A stretch of 64,000 nt of DNA. Origin: an uncultured Candidatus Melainabacteria bacterium (lineage in GTDB: Bacteria; Cyanobacteriota; Vampirovibrionia; Gastranaerophilales; Gastranaerophilaceae). Made by a program: the position numbers and the translations under genes. Shown one piece after another: positions 37,121-45,728 of the stretch (positions are counted from its first letter, which is position 1; every line of letters starts with the position of its first letter). The notes beneath the pieces are model-generated. The model searched no databases, had not been told where the DNA came from, and saw only the letters and a program-made list of their open reading frames with translations. The stretch is taken from the NCBI GenBank assembly GCA_934747335.1, contig CAKVGS010000005.1, positions 1 through 64,000 on the forward strand, in the 5' to 3' direction.

Positions 37121-38023
37121 ATGAAAAAATTTCTTGCGACATTCCTAATATTTGCGTATATATTCGGTTTTACTGGATTTAGTATTGAAGCTGCAACCCA
37201 AAAGCCTGATAGCTTAATTACTAAAATTGAAAATGATATTTACGGTTTTGACTACTCTAATGACAGTGCGCAAAATCGAATTTCACGTCTTGAAAAAACT
37301 GTTTATGGGAAATCTTCAAACGGTGACATTAATAAAAGAATTAAAAAGCTTTCCGGCGATATTTCGGCAGACGTAATAGGTTTGGAAATTGAACCAACTG
37401 AAGACAGTTTTAAAGAAGATGAAACCATAGCTGATAGTTCAGTAAATTATCCTATTGTGGATGAAATCGAACAGAAAATATTTAATCAAACATATAAGAA
37501 TCGTGATTTTCATTCACGTATAGTTGCAATCGAGCGTAAAATATTCGGTAAAATATATGATGTAGATGATTATTCTACAAGAATGGATAGAATAAAAGCC
37601 AAAATAATGCCGGAAACAATTGCTAAAAATTCTTATAATGATGATTTTAGAAATCAAAGTTATTATGATAATGATACTTTAACATCAAATGATTTATCAG
37701 GTTTGAGTAGCAATCGTTTTAAAATGCCGTTTGGACAAAGAAATTACACTAGACCTTATACTAATTATGGCGATATGACCGGCGGTTCTGCAATGCTTCC
37801 ATCTAATCCTAATTTAAATGAAGAGCTCTCACAGCTTGAATATGAAACCTTTGGGACTGAATTTTCAAATGAAGATACGGCTTCACGTATTAAAAGACTA
37901 AACAGTGTAAGTAAAGCTAAAAAATCAGCTTCTAAATATGATTCAAATAAATTTTCACAGCGCATGTCAACTGCTATGGAGATTGGGGCTATGATTTTGA
38001 TGATTCTTGCAATGGTCTTATAA
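37121..38023 (+). CDS. secreted/membrane protein with five ~21-residue repeats
   Basis: A 300-residue protein with an N-terminal signal peptide (ATFLIFAYIFGFTGFSIEA) and a C-terminal hydrophobic segment (about 283-300). In between are five copies of a short unit of the form (I/L)E-x-x-(I/V)(Y/F)G-x-x-(Y/F)-x-x-x-D-x-x-x-R(I)-x-(R/K): IENDIYGFDYSNDSAQNRIS, LEKTVYGKSSNGDINKRIKK, IEQKIFNQTYKNRDFHSRIV, IERKIFGKIYDVDDYSTRMD and LEYETFGTEFSNEDTASRIK. The units occur in tandem pairs. No family name is recognised; an envelope location is inferred. Confidence 0.75.
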   Translation: MKKFLATFLIFAYIFGFTGFSIEAATQKPDSLITKIENDIYGFDYSNDSAQNRISRLEKTVYGKSSNGDINKRIKKLSGDISADVIGLEIEPTEDSFKEDETIADSSVNYPIVDEIEQKIFNQTYKNRDFHSRIVAIERKIFGKIYDVDDYSTRMDRIKAKIMPETIAKNSYNDDFRNQSYYDNDTLTSNDLSGLSSNRFKMPFGQRNYTRPYTNYGDMTGGSAMLPSNPNLNEELSQLEYETFGTEFSNEDTASRIKRLNSVSKAKKSASKYDSNKFSQRMSTAMEIGAMILMILAMVL

Positions 38024-38024
38024 T

Positions 38025-38063
38025 ATTTTTATCTCTTTTTATCGCAACAAAAGAGATAAAAAT
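38025..38063. terminator. bidirectional terminator-like palindrome
   Basis: ATTTTTATCTCTTTT (38025-38039) and its exact complement (38049-38063) form a 15-bp stem directly after the repeat-protein stop. A or T runs border both sides. Confidence 0.65.
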
Positions 38064-38082
38064 AAACATTTCAAAATAATTC

Positions 38083-38383
38083 TTACTTTTTTCTTCTTTG
38101 AAAAAGCAAGAAGAAAAAAGTAACAAAAAAGAAGAAACTTTTGCTGTTTTCTACAACCTGTCGGTTGTGGTTCAAATGGATGTAGCAGGCAGAGCCTGCA
38201 CTCTTACGCTCACTATCGCAGCTAATCGCTGCACGCTCGCGGCGCGAATGTCGTTCAATTGTTAAAAGCTGTGCCAAAATCATTCGTTATTAGCACAATC
38301 CCTCACTTTGGGAGAGGGTAGAAAATCAAGTTGAGCTCTGCGAAACTTAGATTTTCGGGTGAGGGTTCGAGCCGGAGGCTACA
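38083..38383. repeat. AT-rich 16-bp inverted repeat plus modules H and E
   Basis: 38083-38098 and 38108-38123 are exact 16-bp complements (TTACTTTTTTCTTCTT). Then comes module H (38155-38260, ending CGCGGCGCGAATGTCGTTCA), which recurs at 41706-41780, and module E (38294-38383, GTAGAAAATCAAGTTGAG ... TTAGATTTTCGGGTGAGGG). Together they fill the gap between the repeat protein and the Tic20-like gene. No gene is supported here. Confidence 0.75.
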
Positions 38384-38398
38384 TGAATGAGGTTGATA

Positions 38399-38815
38399 TT
38401 ATTTTCTACCCGTATTTTGGTCAATAATATCAGATACCCACGGTATATAGCTATACATTCCCATACCTGCAGTTATTGCTAAATACAAAATAATTGCTGT
38501 TGTAATTGTCTGAACAACAGAAAGTCCAAAAACAAACGGCAATGGCATATTAATAAAATAAGGTATTGCATTTATAAATGGAATTCTATAAAGAATTACA
38601 TAAATTAATTCTGCAAATGTTGCAAGCAAAAAGTATGCAATTGATAAAAATATTGATTGCAAAATATGATACATCAAAAATGGCGTAACATTCTTTTTCA
38701 TTAATGTAGCAATAATAAGCCACACAAAACCCGCTCCACCGGCTGTCAAATATGAGCCTGCTGATATTAGTCTTTCAATCGGATAAATTTGTCTAGAAGG
38801 TTGCAACGATATCAC
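38399..38815 (-). CDS. Tic20-like small membrane protein
   Basis: A 138-residue protein with four hydrophobic helices and the general layout of the Tic20 family: YPIERLISAGSYLTAGGAGF at the N terminus, then FLMYHILQSIFLSIAYFLL and a last helix ending in YSYIPWVSDII. Tic20 homologues occur in Cyanobacteria and plastids, where the plastid protein is part of the inner-envelope translocon; the bacterial role is unclear. The start is GTG at 38815 or possibly TTG at 38806, overlapping the TPR gene by about 23 bp. Similarity is by eye, so a generic DUF4870-type membrane protein is the alternative. Confidence 0.5.
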   Translation of the reverse strand: MISLQPSRQIYPIERLISAGSYLTAGGAGFVWLIIATLMKKNVTPFLMYHILQSIFLSIAYFLLATFAELIYVILYRIPFINAIPYFINMPLPFVFGLSVVQTITTAIILYLAITAGMGMYSYIPWVSDIIDQNTGRK

Positions 38816-39863
38816 CCTTTCTTTGTTGTTCTATATAATCATCTAAAACTTGAATGAAAACTAACTTATATTCATCATTTTCAGGACGCATATTTACAGC
38901 AGCTCGATATGAGTAAATTGAGCGTTCTACTTCATTATTCATATAATAAACATTCGCAATCAATACATAAATGCTTGGATCAAGCTTATTAATTTTAAGA
39001 GCTTCTTTATACTCTGCTTCTGCTTCTTTAAATTTTTTGATATTAGAATACAAGTTTCCTGTTAATATATAAGCATTAGCTTCTTTAGGATTAATTTCGA
39101 TAGCTTTTTTGTACAATTCAATAGCATCTTCATAATCTTTAAAATCTGATTTCGCTATCGCATAGCAAATATAAGCCTTATAGTTATCACCCGGAAGTGC
39201 AATCGCTTTCTCAAAATAATCATAACATTTTTCTTTGTCTTTTGATACTGCAAGCGTATTTGCAATACAAAGAGCCACAGTTTTGTTATCAGGTGCAAGC
39301 TTGAACACTTTGTAATAGTATTCAAGAGCTTTATTATAGTCAAATAATTTAAAACAAACATTTCCTAAATCCACCAACGCTGTTAAATTATCCGGGTCAA
39401 GCGATAAAGCTTTTTCATAATATGCTCTTGATTCAACATAATCTTCAAAGTCATGGTATAAAAGCGCAATAGCATTATAAATTTCAGGGTCTTGAGAATT
39501 AAAATCAAGCGTTCTGTTATAGTAATGCAAAGCTTTTGAGAAGTTTTTAAGCTCTGCATAAGTGTTCGCCATATTATAGTAAACTAAATAATTACTTGGA
39601 TTAACTAGCATTGCTTGGTTAAAATATTTTAAAGCTTTTTTGTATTCTTTTGAATAGAACCAAATGCTACCTAAATTCAACAAGGTTTGTAAATCTTTTG
39701 GATCTATTTCTAAAAGACTTTCGTATACAGAAATAACTTTGTCATACTGATTATCCATAGCATAGTATTTAGCAAGCTCGTGATAATGCTCAGTATTTTT
39801 AGGCTCCATTGCCATTTTTAAAACGGTTTTTTCTATTGCTTTATTTAATTCTTTTTTATCCAT
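38793..39863 (-). CDS. TPR-repeat protein (356 aa)
   Basis: About nine consecutive 34-residue tetratricopeptide repeats with the TPR consensus, e.g. YHELAKYYAMDNQYDKVISV, LLNLGSIWFYSKEYKKALKY, YNMANTYAELKNFSKALHYY and YICYAIAKSDFKDYEDAIEL. No signal peptide or other domain, so a cytoplasmic scaffold. It is third in a rpiB-rsfS-TPR-Tic20-like operon and overlaps the membrane protein gene, which may be its partner. Confidence 0.88.
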   Translation of the reverse strand: MDKKELNKAIEKTVLKMAMEPKNTEHYHELAKYYAMDNQYDKVISVYESLLEIDPKDLQTLLNLGSIWFYSKEYKKALKYFNQAMLVNPSNYLVYYNMANTYAELKNFSKALHYYNRTLDFNSQDPEIYNAIALLYHDFEDYVESRAYYEKALSLDPDNLTALVDLGNVCFKLFDYNKALEYYYKVFKLAPDNKTVALCIANTLAVSKDKEKCYDYFEKAIALPGDNYKAYICYAIAKSDFKDYEDAIELYKKAIEINPKEANAYILTGNLYSNIKKFKEAEAEYKEALKINKLDPSIYVLIANVYYMNNEVERSIYSYRAAVNMRPENDEYKLVFIQVLDDYIEQQRKGDIVATF

Positions 39864-39908
39864 AATATTCCTTATTGTAAGCTCTCTTGTTAATTCATAA
39901 AAAATAAA

Positions 39909-40316
39909 TTATTTTTTAATATTTTCATAAACAGAATATTCAATTGACTCTTCTAACCAAGTGTTACGAGGAATGCTGAACGCGTGATTCCAGAATTTTT
40001 CAATAGCATAGGCTTCTCTTTCATCTTGTTGAAGAATATGAACAACTACATCACCGTAATCAATCAAGTTCCAACGATTTTTGACATCGTTTTCTCTGCC
40101 TAAAGGTAATCTTGAAAATGTTGATTTAACTTTTTCAGCCAAATTTTCGGTTAAAGCTTTAACTTGTGTACTTGTTTGCGCCGAACATATTACAAAATAA
40201 TCTGCGAAAGATGAAACATTGCTGATATTCAAAATAGAAATATCACTTGCAATTCTTTCTTCCAAAAATCTTGCAACCGCGCAAGCGAACTTATATGATG
40301 TAATTTCTTCTGTCAT
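39909..40316 (-). CDS. rsfS: ribosomal silencing factor RsfS (YbeB/iojap)
   Basis: A 135-residue protein that binds ribosomal protein uL14 and blocks subunit joining under starvation. Family signatures: ISNVSSFADYFVICSAQTST, then RWNLIDYGDVVVHILQQDER and AYAIEKFWNHA. It starts directly after the rpiB stop on the same strand. Confidence 0.94.
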   Translation of the reverse strand: MTEEITSYKFACAVARFLEERIASDISILNISNVSSFADYFVICSAQTSTQVKALTENLAEKVKSTFSRLPLGRENDVKNRWNLIDYGDVVVHILQQDEREAYAIEKFWNHAFSIPRNTWLEESIEYSVYENIKK

Positions 40317-40742
40317 TTATAACTCCAATTTATTTATTCTTCTTTCGTGTCTTCCGCCTTGAAAATCTGTATTTAACCAAATTTCAACAATATCAAGCGC
40401 AAGACCTGTGCCTGTAATTCTTTCGCCTAAACATAAAATATTTGAATTATTGTGCATTCTTGTCATTCTTGCAGTAAAAGTGTCTGTGCAATGTGATGCT
40501 CTAATTCCCTTAAAACGATTTGCTGCAATTGACATGCCAATCCCGGTTCCGCAAACAAGAATTGCTTTTTTGCCTGTTGATAAAACTTTTTTAGCAACAT
40601 CTTGTGCTATATCAGGGTAATCACAAGATTCTTCCGAATAACAGCCACAATCTTCAACAGTATGTCCTAATTCGTTTAAATATTTTATAATTTCTTGTTT
40701 TAATTTATAACCACCATGGTCTGAACCGATTAGTATTTCCAT
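40317..40742 (-). CDS. rpiB: ribose-5-phosphate isomerase B
   Basis: Interconverts ribose-5-phosphate and ribulose-5-phosphate. The start at 40742 (141 aa, MEILIGSDHGGYKLKQ) is preceded by AAGGA and matches the family N terminus; a longer frame reaching 40811 runs into repeat module B and is rejected. Catalytic features: SDHGG at the N terminus, ILVCGTGIGMSIAANR with the active-site Cys, and ASHCTDTFTARMTRMHNNSN. Confidence 0.94.
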   Translation of the reverse strand: MEILIGSDHGGYKLKQEIIKYLNELGHTVEDCGCYSEESCDYPDIAQDVAKKVLSTGKKAILVCGTGIGMSIAANRFKGIRASHCTDTFTARMTRMHNNSNILCLGERITGTGLALDIVEIWLNTDFQGGRHERRINKLEL

Positions 40743-40757
40743 ATTTAATTCCTTAAT

Positions 40758-40812
40758 AATACCCCTCATCAGGGCTCCGCCCAGCTTCTCCCACAAGGGG
40801 CGAAGCACCAAA
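40758..40812. repeat. degenerate module B repeat
   Basis: CCCCTCATCAGGGCTCCGCC and CAGCTTCTCCCACAAGGGG match the arms of the B hairpin at 31667-31801. It sits just upstream of rpiB. Confidence 0.65.
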
Positions 40813-40899
40813 TTCGCTCACAATACAAGCTACCTTTCAAATTGTAACATTTTTGCAATAATTTAGCAATAATTTACATTTTTCATTTTTAATAAAGAT

Positions 40900-41676
40900 A
40901 TGATAGGTCGTTTGAATAGTATTAATATTCCTTTTCGTGCGTCAATTTCCGATAATGATATTGACAAATTTGAAAGCACAAAACAGCATTTTAGTGACTG
41001 TTACTTAATGACGACCTTAGAAACCCTATCACACACCCCAAACGGGCGTAAAGTTATAAAAGAACATATTCAATACGACGATAAAAATCCAAAATTAATA
41101 AATTGCTATTTATACGCACCAAATAATAAAGAAGAGAAATATACAATCCCGACAAATGCTATCGTAAAAGGTTACGAAAAGCTATATCGATTACAAAATA
41201 ATGAAATAATAAGAAGCATGGACGTTTCTGTTGCTCAATACGAAAACAAGTATAAGGCAAAGCCTTGGATTTGCAGGTTTACGGACAATTTTAAAGATTA
41301 TGCTTTTGAAAACAGCTTACCGTCACACTTTATGAAAATTTTTACAGGTGTTGAGCCTCGCGTGATTGCAGAGGAAGATTTTAATTTCGATTTAAGCGGA
41401 TATAAAGATGAAGTTATGAACCTGTTTGAGCGCATGGACAAGGAAAAGAAACATAGTTTTGTCATCGGAACAGGCGTTAAAATGCTTGATGGCAGAACTT
41501 GGCACGTATACATTTTAGAAGATGTGGACTTAAAAAATGGTACTGTCACTGTTAAGGAGAAACGCGGTAACAAACCTCGAGTGATGAGTATTGATTCAGC
41601 GCTCAATACATTTAAATTTATTGTAGGCTATTTTGATAGCGATTTAAAAGATTCAAAGAAAGTTAAAGATAACTAG
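40900..41676 (+). CDS. calpain-like (papain-fold) cysteine protease candidate
   Basis: A 258-residue protein. FSDCYLMTTLETLSHTPNGR (about 31-50) has the layout of the calpain active site (compare G-D-C-W-L-x-A-x-L), giving Cys at about residue 34. DGRTWHVYILEDVDLKNGTV (about 197-216) fits the catalytic His strand, with a possible Asn in RGNKPRVMS further on. The expected spacing of roughly 160 residues between Cys and His is compatible with the C2 family. No signal peptide is present. The N terminus INIPFRAS resembles the F(K/Q/R)-x motif seen at the start of two other hypothetical proteins here. Activity is inferred from motifs only. Confidence 0.55.
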   Translation: MIGRLNSINIPFRASISDNDIDKFESTKQHFSDCYLMTTLETLSHTPNGRKVIKEHIQYDDKNPKLINCYLYAPNNKEEKYTIPTNAIVKGYEKLYRLQNNEIIRSMDVSVAQYENKYKAKPWICRFTDNFKDYAFENSLPSHFMKIFTGVEPRVIAEEDFNFDLSGYKDEVMNLFERMDKEKKHSFVIGTGVKMLDGRTWHVYILEDVDLKNGTVTVKEKRGNKPRVMSIDSALNTFKFIVGYFDSDLKDSKKVKDN

Positions 41677-41705
41677 TTTTTTATAATAAAAATAAAAAAT
41701 AATAA

Positions 41706-41780
41706 TCCAAGACAGCGGGTGAACCCGCACTCTAGCGCTCGCTAAAAAACGCTCGCGGCGCGAATGTCGTTCAATAATTA
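41706..41780. repeat. module H repeat
   Basis: Shares CGCTCGCGGCGCGAATGTCG with the copy at 38155-38260. It is GC-rich against the AT-rich background and lies between the convergent calpain-like and histidine-kinase genes. Confidence 0.6.
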
Positions 41781-41851
41781 TGGACAGTTGTGTCCTATTA
41801 TGTTAGGGAATAACCGCAACTTGTTTACTTAAAATATTATATTAGAAATTC

Positions 41852-43102
41852 CTAAAACGGAATTTCTACAATAAAAGTAGAGCCATTATTGATTTCACTA
41901 ATCAGAGAAATTTTTCCTCCGTGAAGTTCAACCAATTCCTTTGTAATAGTTAATCCCAAGCCAGTCGAACTTTCTTTTTTTGTATACGCACTATCAAGTT
42001 GAACAAATTTTGCAAAAATCTTACCATGATATTTTTTATCAATGCCAATCCCATTATCATGCACTAAAATTCTGAAATTCTCGTCATCAGAGTTTACAGA
42101 TATTTCAACCTCATCATTCTCCGGAGAATACTTTATAGCATTGCTCACCAAATTATACAAAATTTGTTGGATTTTTTGATAATCCGCAAAAACTTCAAAA
42201 TCCACATCCATGTTTTTTATAAGTTTAATATTTTTCTTCTGTGCAAGTGGAGAAAGTATATTTGCAACCTCATCAACAGCTCTTGAAATCCAAAACGCAC
42301 TTTTCACAACCTTCATAGCATTTGCTTCAATTTTTGACATATCCAAAACTTCATTAATCATACCAAGAAGATGTGTTGCTGAAATTTTAATATCATTTAC
42401 ATATTCTTCTTGTTTTGGATTTAAATTTCCATATAATTGCGTTCCCAAAATATCAGAAAAACCTAAAATAGAGTTCAAAGGAGTCCTGAGCTCATGTGAA
42501 ATATTCGCTAAAAACTCATTTTTTACCTTATCTGCTTCAAGAATTTTTTCATTTTGCTCTTTTATGGTTTTATATGCGTTATTTTTTTCTACAATCCCAT
42601 CTTTTAAAGCTTTTAGCTGAATTTTAAACACATTTGATAATTCAACATCTTTTAATAAATATGAAAACACTGAAGAAACGGCGTCAAGCGCATCCAAATC
42701 TTCTTGTTTATAGAAATTCTTTTCTCTTTTTGATAAAACAACAATCCCAAAAACAGTCGATTTAATAGAAATTTTTGATACCAAATAAGATTTTTGAGAA
42801 CTTCCTTTTAATTCTAATGCTTCTACTAAATCAGATGTTTCATCTGTTATTTTACCATTTTTTGAGAAAATAAATTTCTTTAAATCTGATTTTAATTTAA
42901 AAGTTGCTTCTTTTTCATAGTTTGCATGTTTTTTGTAACTATATTTTAATTGCAGACTATCAGGATTTGCATAGTAAATAAAACCCTCGTCAAAAGACAG
43001 GATTTTTTCGAAGTTTTTGAACAAATGTCTTTCACTATTCAAATCAGTTTCAAATAGTGAAGGAATCAGTTTTAAAATTTTATCCGACGTTAATAAAGCC
43101 AT
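41852..43102 (-). CDS. sensor histidine kinase, soluble, GAF-like N terminus
   Basis: A 416-residue kinase without membrane segments. Residues about 20-165 look like a GAF domain (STVFGIVVLSKREKNFYKQE). Then a short coiled coil leads to the HisKA dimerisation domain with the phospho-acceptor His in FLANISHELRTPLNSILGFS (about 202), and the HATPase domain with N box LYNLVSNAIKYSPEND, G1 VHDNGIGID and G2 SSTGLGLTITKELVELHGG. No response-regulator gene is adjacent, so the partner is encoded elsewhere. Cytoplasmic sensing of a small molecule or redox state is inferred from the GAF-like domain. Confidence 0.92.
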   Translation of the reverse strand: MALLTSDKILKLIPSLFETDLNSERHLFKNFEKILSFDEGFIYYANPDSLQLKYSYKKHANYEKEATFKLKSDLKKFIFSKNGKITDETSDLVEALELKGSSQKSYLVSKISIKSTVFGIVVLSKREKNFYKQEDLDALDAVSSVFSYLLKDVELSNVFKIQLKALKDGIVEKNNAYKTIKEQNEKILEADKVKNEFLANISHELRTPLNSILGFSDILGTQLYGNLNPKQEEYVNDIKISATHLLGMINEVLDMSKIEANAMKVVKSAFWISRAVDEVANILSPLAQKKNIKLIKNMDVDFEVFADYQKIQQILYNLVSNAIKYSPENDEVEISVNSDDENFRILVHDNGIGIDKKYHGKIFAKFVQLDSAYTKKESSTGLGLTITKELVELHGGKISLISEINNGSTFIVEIPF

Positions 43103-43249
43103 ATCTCTGTTTGAAATATAGCATATAATTTGGCAGATGTAAACTTAAATATAAAATTTTTAAATTGCATAACAAAACAGATTATAATAAGCATGCAAAA
43201 TCCCCATTAGTGTATTGATTACGCATTGTTCTTGATGTTAAATTGTGGT

Positions 43250-44500
43250 ATGAAGAAAAAGCAGTTACTTATATTTGTATTGTCCGTATTAATTTTAGTA
43301 ATTTTTAACAAGGTCTTTATGTCTGTGTTTACTAAAACTAATGCATTTTATACACGTCAAGCTTTAATCAATAATGAAGAAATTGCACCACAAAAACTTT
43401 TTGATAAAACTTGGAAAGTTATCAACCGTGAATATTATGAACCTAGTTTAAATAATCAAAATTGGTACAGATGGAAAGAACATTATAGAAATAAGATTAA
43501 GACTGATGAAGATGCGAGAGTTGCAATTGATACAATGATTGCAAGCTTAAACGAGCCATATACACGCTTCATGCCTAAAAAAGACTTTGAAGACTTAACA
43601 ACTTCTATTACATCTAAAATTTATGGAATTGGTGTAAATATATATTCAAATGCAGGAAAAATTGAAATATTTAACGTTATGCCGGCAACTCCTGCTGATT
43701 TTGCACAACTCAAACAAGGTGATATTATTACAGCCGTAAATGGTAAAGACATTAACGGCATGAATGTTTCTGATGTTGCAGCTATTGTTCGAGGCCCTGA
43801 AAATAGTGTTGTAGAGCTGACAATTTTGAGAAACAATAAAAAACTTACTAAGAAAATAAAGCGTAAAGAAATTAAAATCAAGAGTGTAAAAAGCTCTGTA
43901 TTAGATAACCACATCGGCTACATCCAAATCTTAAGTTTTATGAGTGGAACGACTCCTAACGAGTTTCTGGAAGCTTTAGAAAACACTAAAAATACAGACT
44001 CCTTAATTCTTGATTTGCGCGGGAATACAGGTGGCTTGCTTGATAATGCGGTATTTATCGCCGACATGTTTATAAATAACGGCACAATTGTTGATATTAT
44101 TTACAGGAATGGTTACAAAAAGTCTATAAAAGCTCAAGATGAACATTTTGGAATGCAAAAGCCTGTTGTAGTTCTTGTAAACGGTGCAAGCGCAAGCGCA
44201 AGTGAAATTCTTTCAGGTGCATTAAAAGACACCCACAAAGCGACGCTGGTCGGCAGAAAAACATTTGGCAAAGGATTGGTGCAAAAAGTTGTACCGCTTC
44301 CTAATCAAACAGGCGTTAATGTTACAATTGCTCGTTATTTAACACCAAACGGCACTGATATTAATAAATTAGGAATTAAACCTGATATAGAAGTCGGAAA
44401 TGAGTTTGACTTTTTTGTCGGTAATCAAAAAGACGAACAGTTAGAAAAAGCTAAGGAAGTATTGAATAATGATAAACGAATTGGAAATTCTAAAAAATAA
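43250..44500 (+). CDS. ctpA: C-terminal processing peptidase, S41 family
   Basis: A 416-residue periplasmic serine protease with an N-terminal signal anchor (LLIFVLSVLILVIFNKVFMS). The ATG at 43250 is preferred over 43226 because it gives a clean signal. The order is N-terminal domain, PDZ domain (about 95-180, with QLKQGDIITAVNGKDINGM), then the peptidase core: LILDLRGNTGGLLDNAVFIA, the catalytic Ser in NGASASASEILSGALKD (about 315) and catalytic Lys in GRKTFGKGLVQ (about 341). In Cyanobacteria CtpA matures the D1 protein; in heterotrophs related Prc/CtpA proteins process envelope proteins. It overlaps the bioF-like gene by 32 bp. Confidence 0.93.
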   Translation: MKKKQLLIFVLSVLILVIFNKVFMSVFTKTNAFYTRQALINNEEIAPQKLFDKTWKVINREYYEPSLNNQNWYRWKEHYRNKIKTDEDARVAIDTMIASLNEPYTRFMPKKDFEDLTTSITSKIYGIGVNIYSNAGKIEIFNVMPATPADFAQLKQGDIITAVNGKDINGMNVSDVAAIVRGPENSVVELTILRNNKKLTKKIKRKEIKIKSVKSSVLDNHIGYIQILSFMSGTTPNEFLEALENTKNTDSLILDLRGNTGGLLDNAVFIADMFINNGTIVDIIYRNGYKKSIKAQDEHFGMQKPVVVLVNGASASASEILSGALKDTHKATLVGRKTFGKGLVQKVVPLPNQTGVNVTIARYLTPNGTDINKLGIKPDIEVGNEFDFFVGNQKDEQLEKAKEVLNNDKRIGNSKK

Positions 44501-45587
44501 AGGACAGTTGCGAACTATTCCCAATATAGAATCGAAATCAGACGGTAAAATTGTTATTGATGGTAAAGAATATATTAATTTTGCTTCTAACGATTATTTG
44601 GGAATCAGTACAAAAACTGAGCTTGAAAAAGAGTTTCTAAACAATCATTTTTATCAGCTTTCAACTGCTTCTGCAAGGCTTTTGACAGGCTCATCACCTG
44701 AATATAAAGCTTTAGAAAAAACGGTTGCGCAAATTTTTAATAAAGAAGCAGCGCTGATTTTTAATACAGGTTATCAATGTAATTTGGGCGTTATTTCTGC
44801 GCTGGCAGGTCGTGGTGATGTTGTTTTTTCTGACAAATTAAACCACGCAAGTATAATTGACGGTATGCAGCTTGCACAAGGTGATTTTTTCAGATACAAA
44901 CATTTTGATTACGATAATTTGGAAAGACTTTTAAAAGCGAAACGAAAAGATTACAAAAAAGCTATAATTGTTTCAGAATCAGTGTTCAGTATGGATGGCG
45001 ATGTTGCAAATATTGATAAACTTGTTGAACTTAAAAATAAATACGATTGTTTGTTGATGATTGATGAAGCACACGCATTTTGCGCTTACGGAAACACGCT
45101 TGCAGGAGCTTCATATTTGAAAGATGTTGATATAATTACCGCAACCTTCGGCAAGGCTGTCGGCTCATTTGGCGCATTTTGCGTATCTTCTGAAACGGTT
45201 ATATCATATTTAATAAACAAAGCGCGTTCATTTATATTTTCAACCTCTATTCCTCCATTAAATATTGCTTGGTCAAACTGGCTTTTGACAGAAAAAAGAG
45301 AATATTTGGTTGAACAGAAAAATAAGTTAAACAAATTAACCGCTGATGTTCACAAATTAATGCAGGATAGAGGAATTGAAACAGTTTCTACAACACACAT
45401 TATACCAATAGTTGTCGGAAGTAACGATGATACGGTTAAAATATCAGAAAAACTACGTGCAGAAGGGTATTACATTCCTGCAATCCGTCCGCCTACTGTA
45501 CCCGAAGGCACTTCAAGATTAAGAATATCCTTAACAGCAGATTGCAAATTGGAAGATTTCGCAAAAGTTTTGGATATAGTTAGATAA
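44469..45587 (+). CDS. 8-amino-7-oxononanoate synthase / KBL family PLP enzyme
   Basis: A 372-residue alpha-oxoamine synthase. YINFASNDYLGISTKTELEK, STASARLLTGSSPEYKALEK, LIFNTGYQCNLGVISALAGR, LLMIDEAHAFCAYG and the PLP-lysine segment ITATFGKAVGSFGAF match BioF (biotin) and Kbl (2-amino-3-ketobutyrate ligase). BioF is the nearest by feel, but no other bio gene is present and the smaller sphingolipid-type members cannot be excluded. It is translationally coupled to ctpA. Confidence 0.85.
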   Translation: MINELEILKNKGQLRTIPNIESKSDGKIVIDGKEYINFASNDYLGISTKTELEKEFLNNHFYQLSTASARLLTGSSPEYKALEKTVAQIFNKEAALIFNTGYQCNLGVISALAGRGDVVFSDKLNHASIIDGMQLAQGDFFRYKHFDYDNLERLLKAKRKDYKKAIIVSESVFSMDGDVANIDKLVELKNKYDCLLMIDEAHAFCAYGNTLAGASYLKDVDIITATFGKAVGSFGAFCVSSETVISYLINKARSFIFSTSIPPLNIAWSNWLLTEKREYLVEQKNKLNKLTADVHKLMQDRGIETVSTTHIIPIVVGSNDDTVKISEKLRAEGYYIPAIRPPTVPEGTSRLRISLTADCKLEDFAKVLDIVR

Positions 45588-45651
45588 TTAAAAAGGTGGG
45601 AAAAGCGTAAGCGGTTCACACCTTATGTATTTGAAGGATAATGAAAAGAAT

Positions 45652-45679
45652 GTTAATGGTGCAAAAAATTGCACCCTAC
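45652..45679. repeat. module G (GTGCAA palindrome), single copy
   Basis: GTTAATGGTGCAAAAAATTG followed by CACCCTAC, an imperfect palindrome with GGTGCAA/TTGCACC arms. Identical in type to the pair at 46534-46639. Confidence 0.65.
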
Positions 45680-45728
45680 ATATCTTTAGTCCAACTTAAT
45701 AAAAAAAGCATAGTAGATTTAAAATTAG

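Noticed and set aside
38083..38283. 66-codon minus-strand frame after the repeat protein
   Set aside because: Covers an inverted repeat and module H; low-complexity Lys/Phe C terminus, not a protein.
40743..40811. N-terminal extension of rpiB
   Set aside because: It is translated repeat module B, and the family-typical N terminus with a ribosome site begins at 40742.
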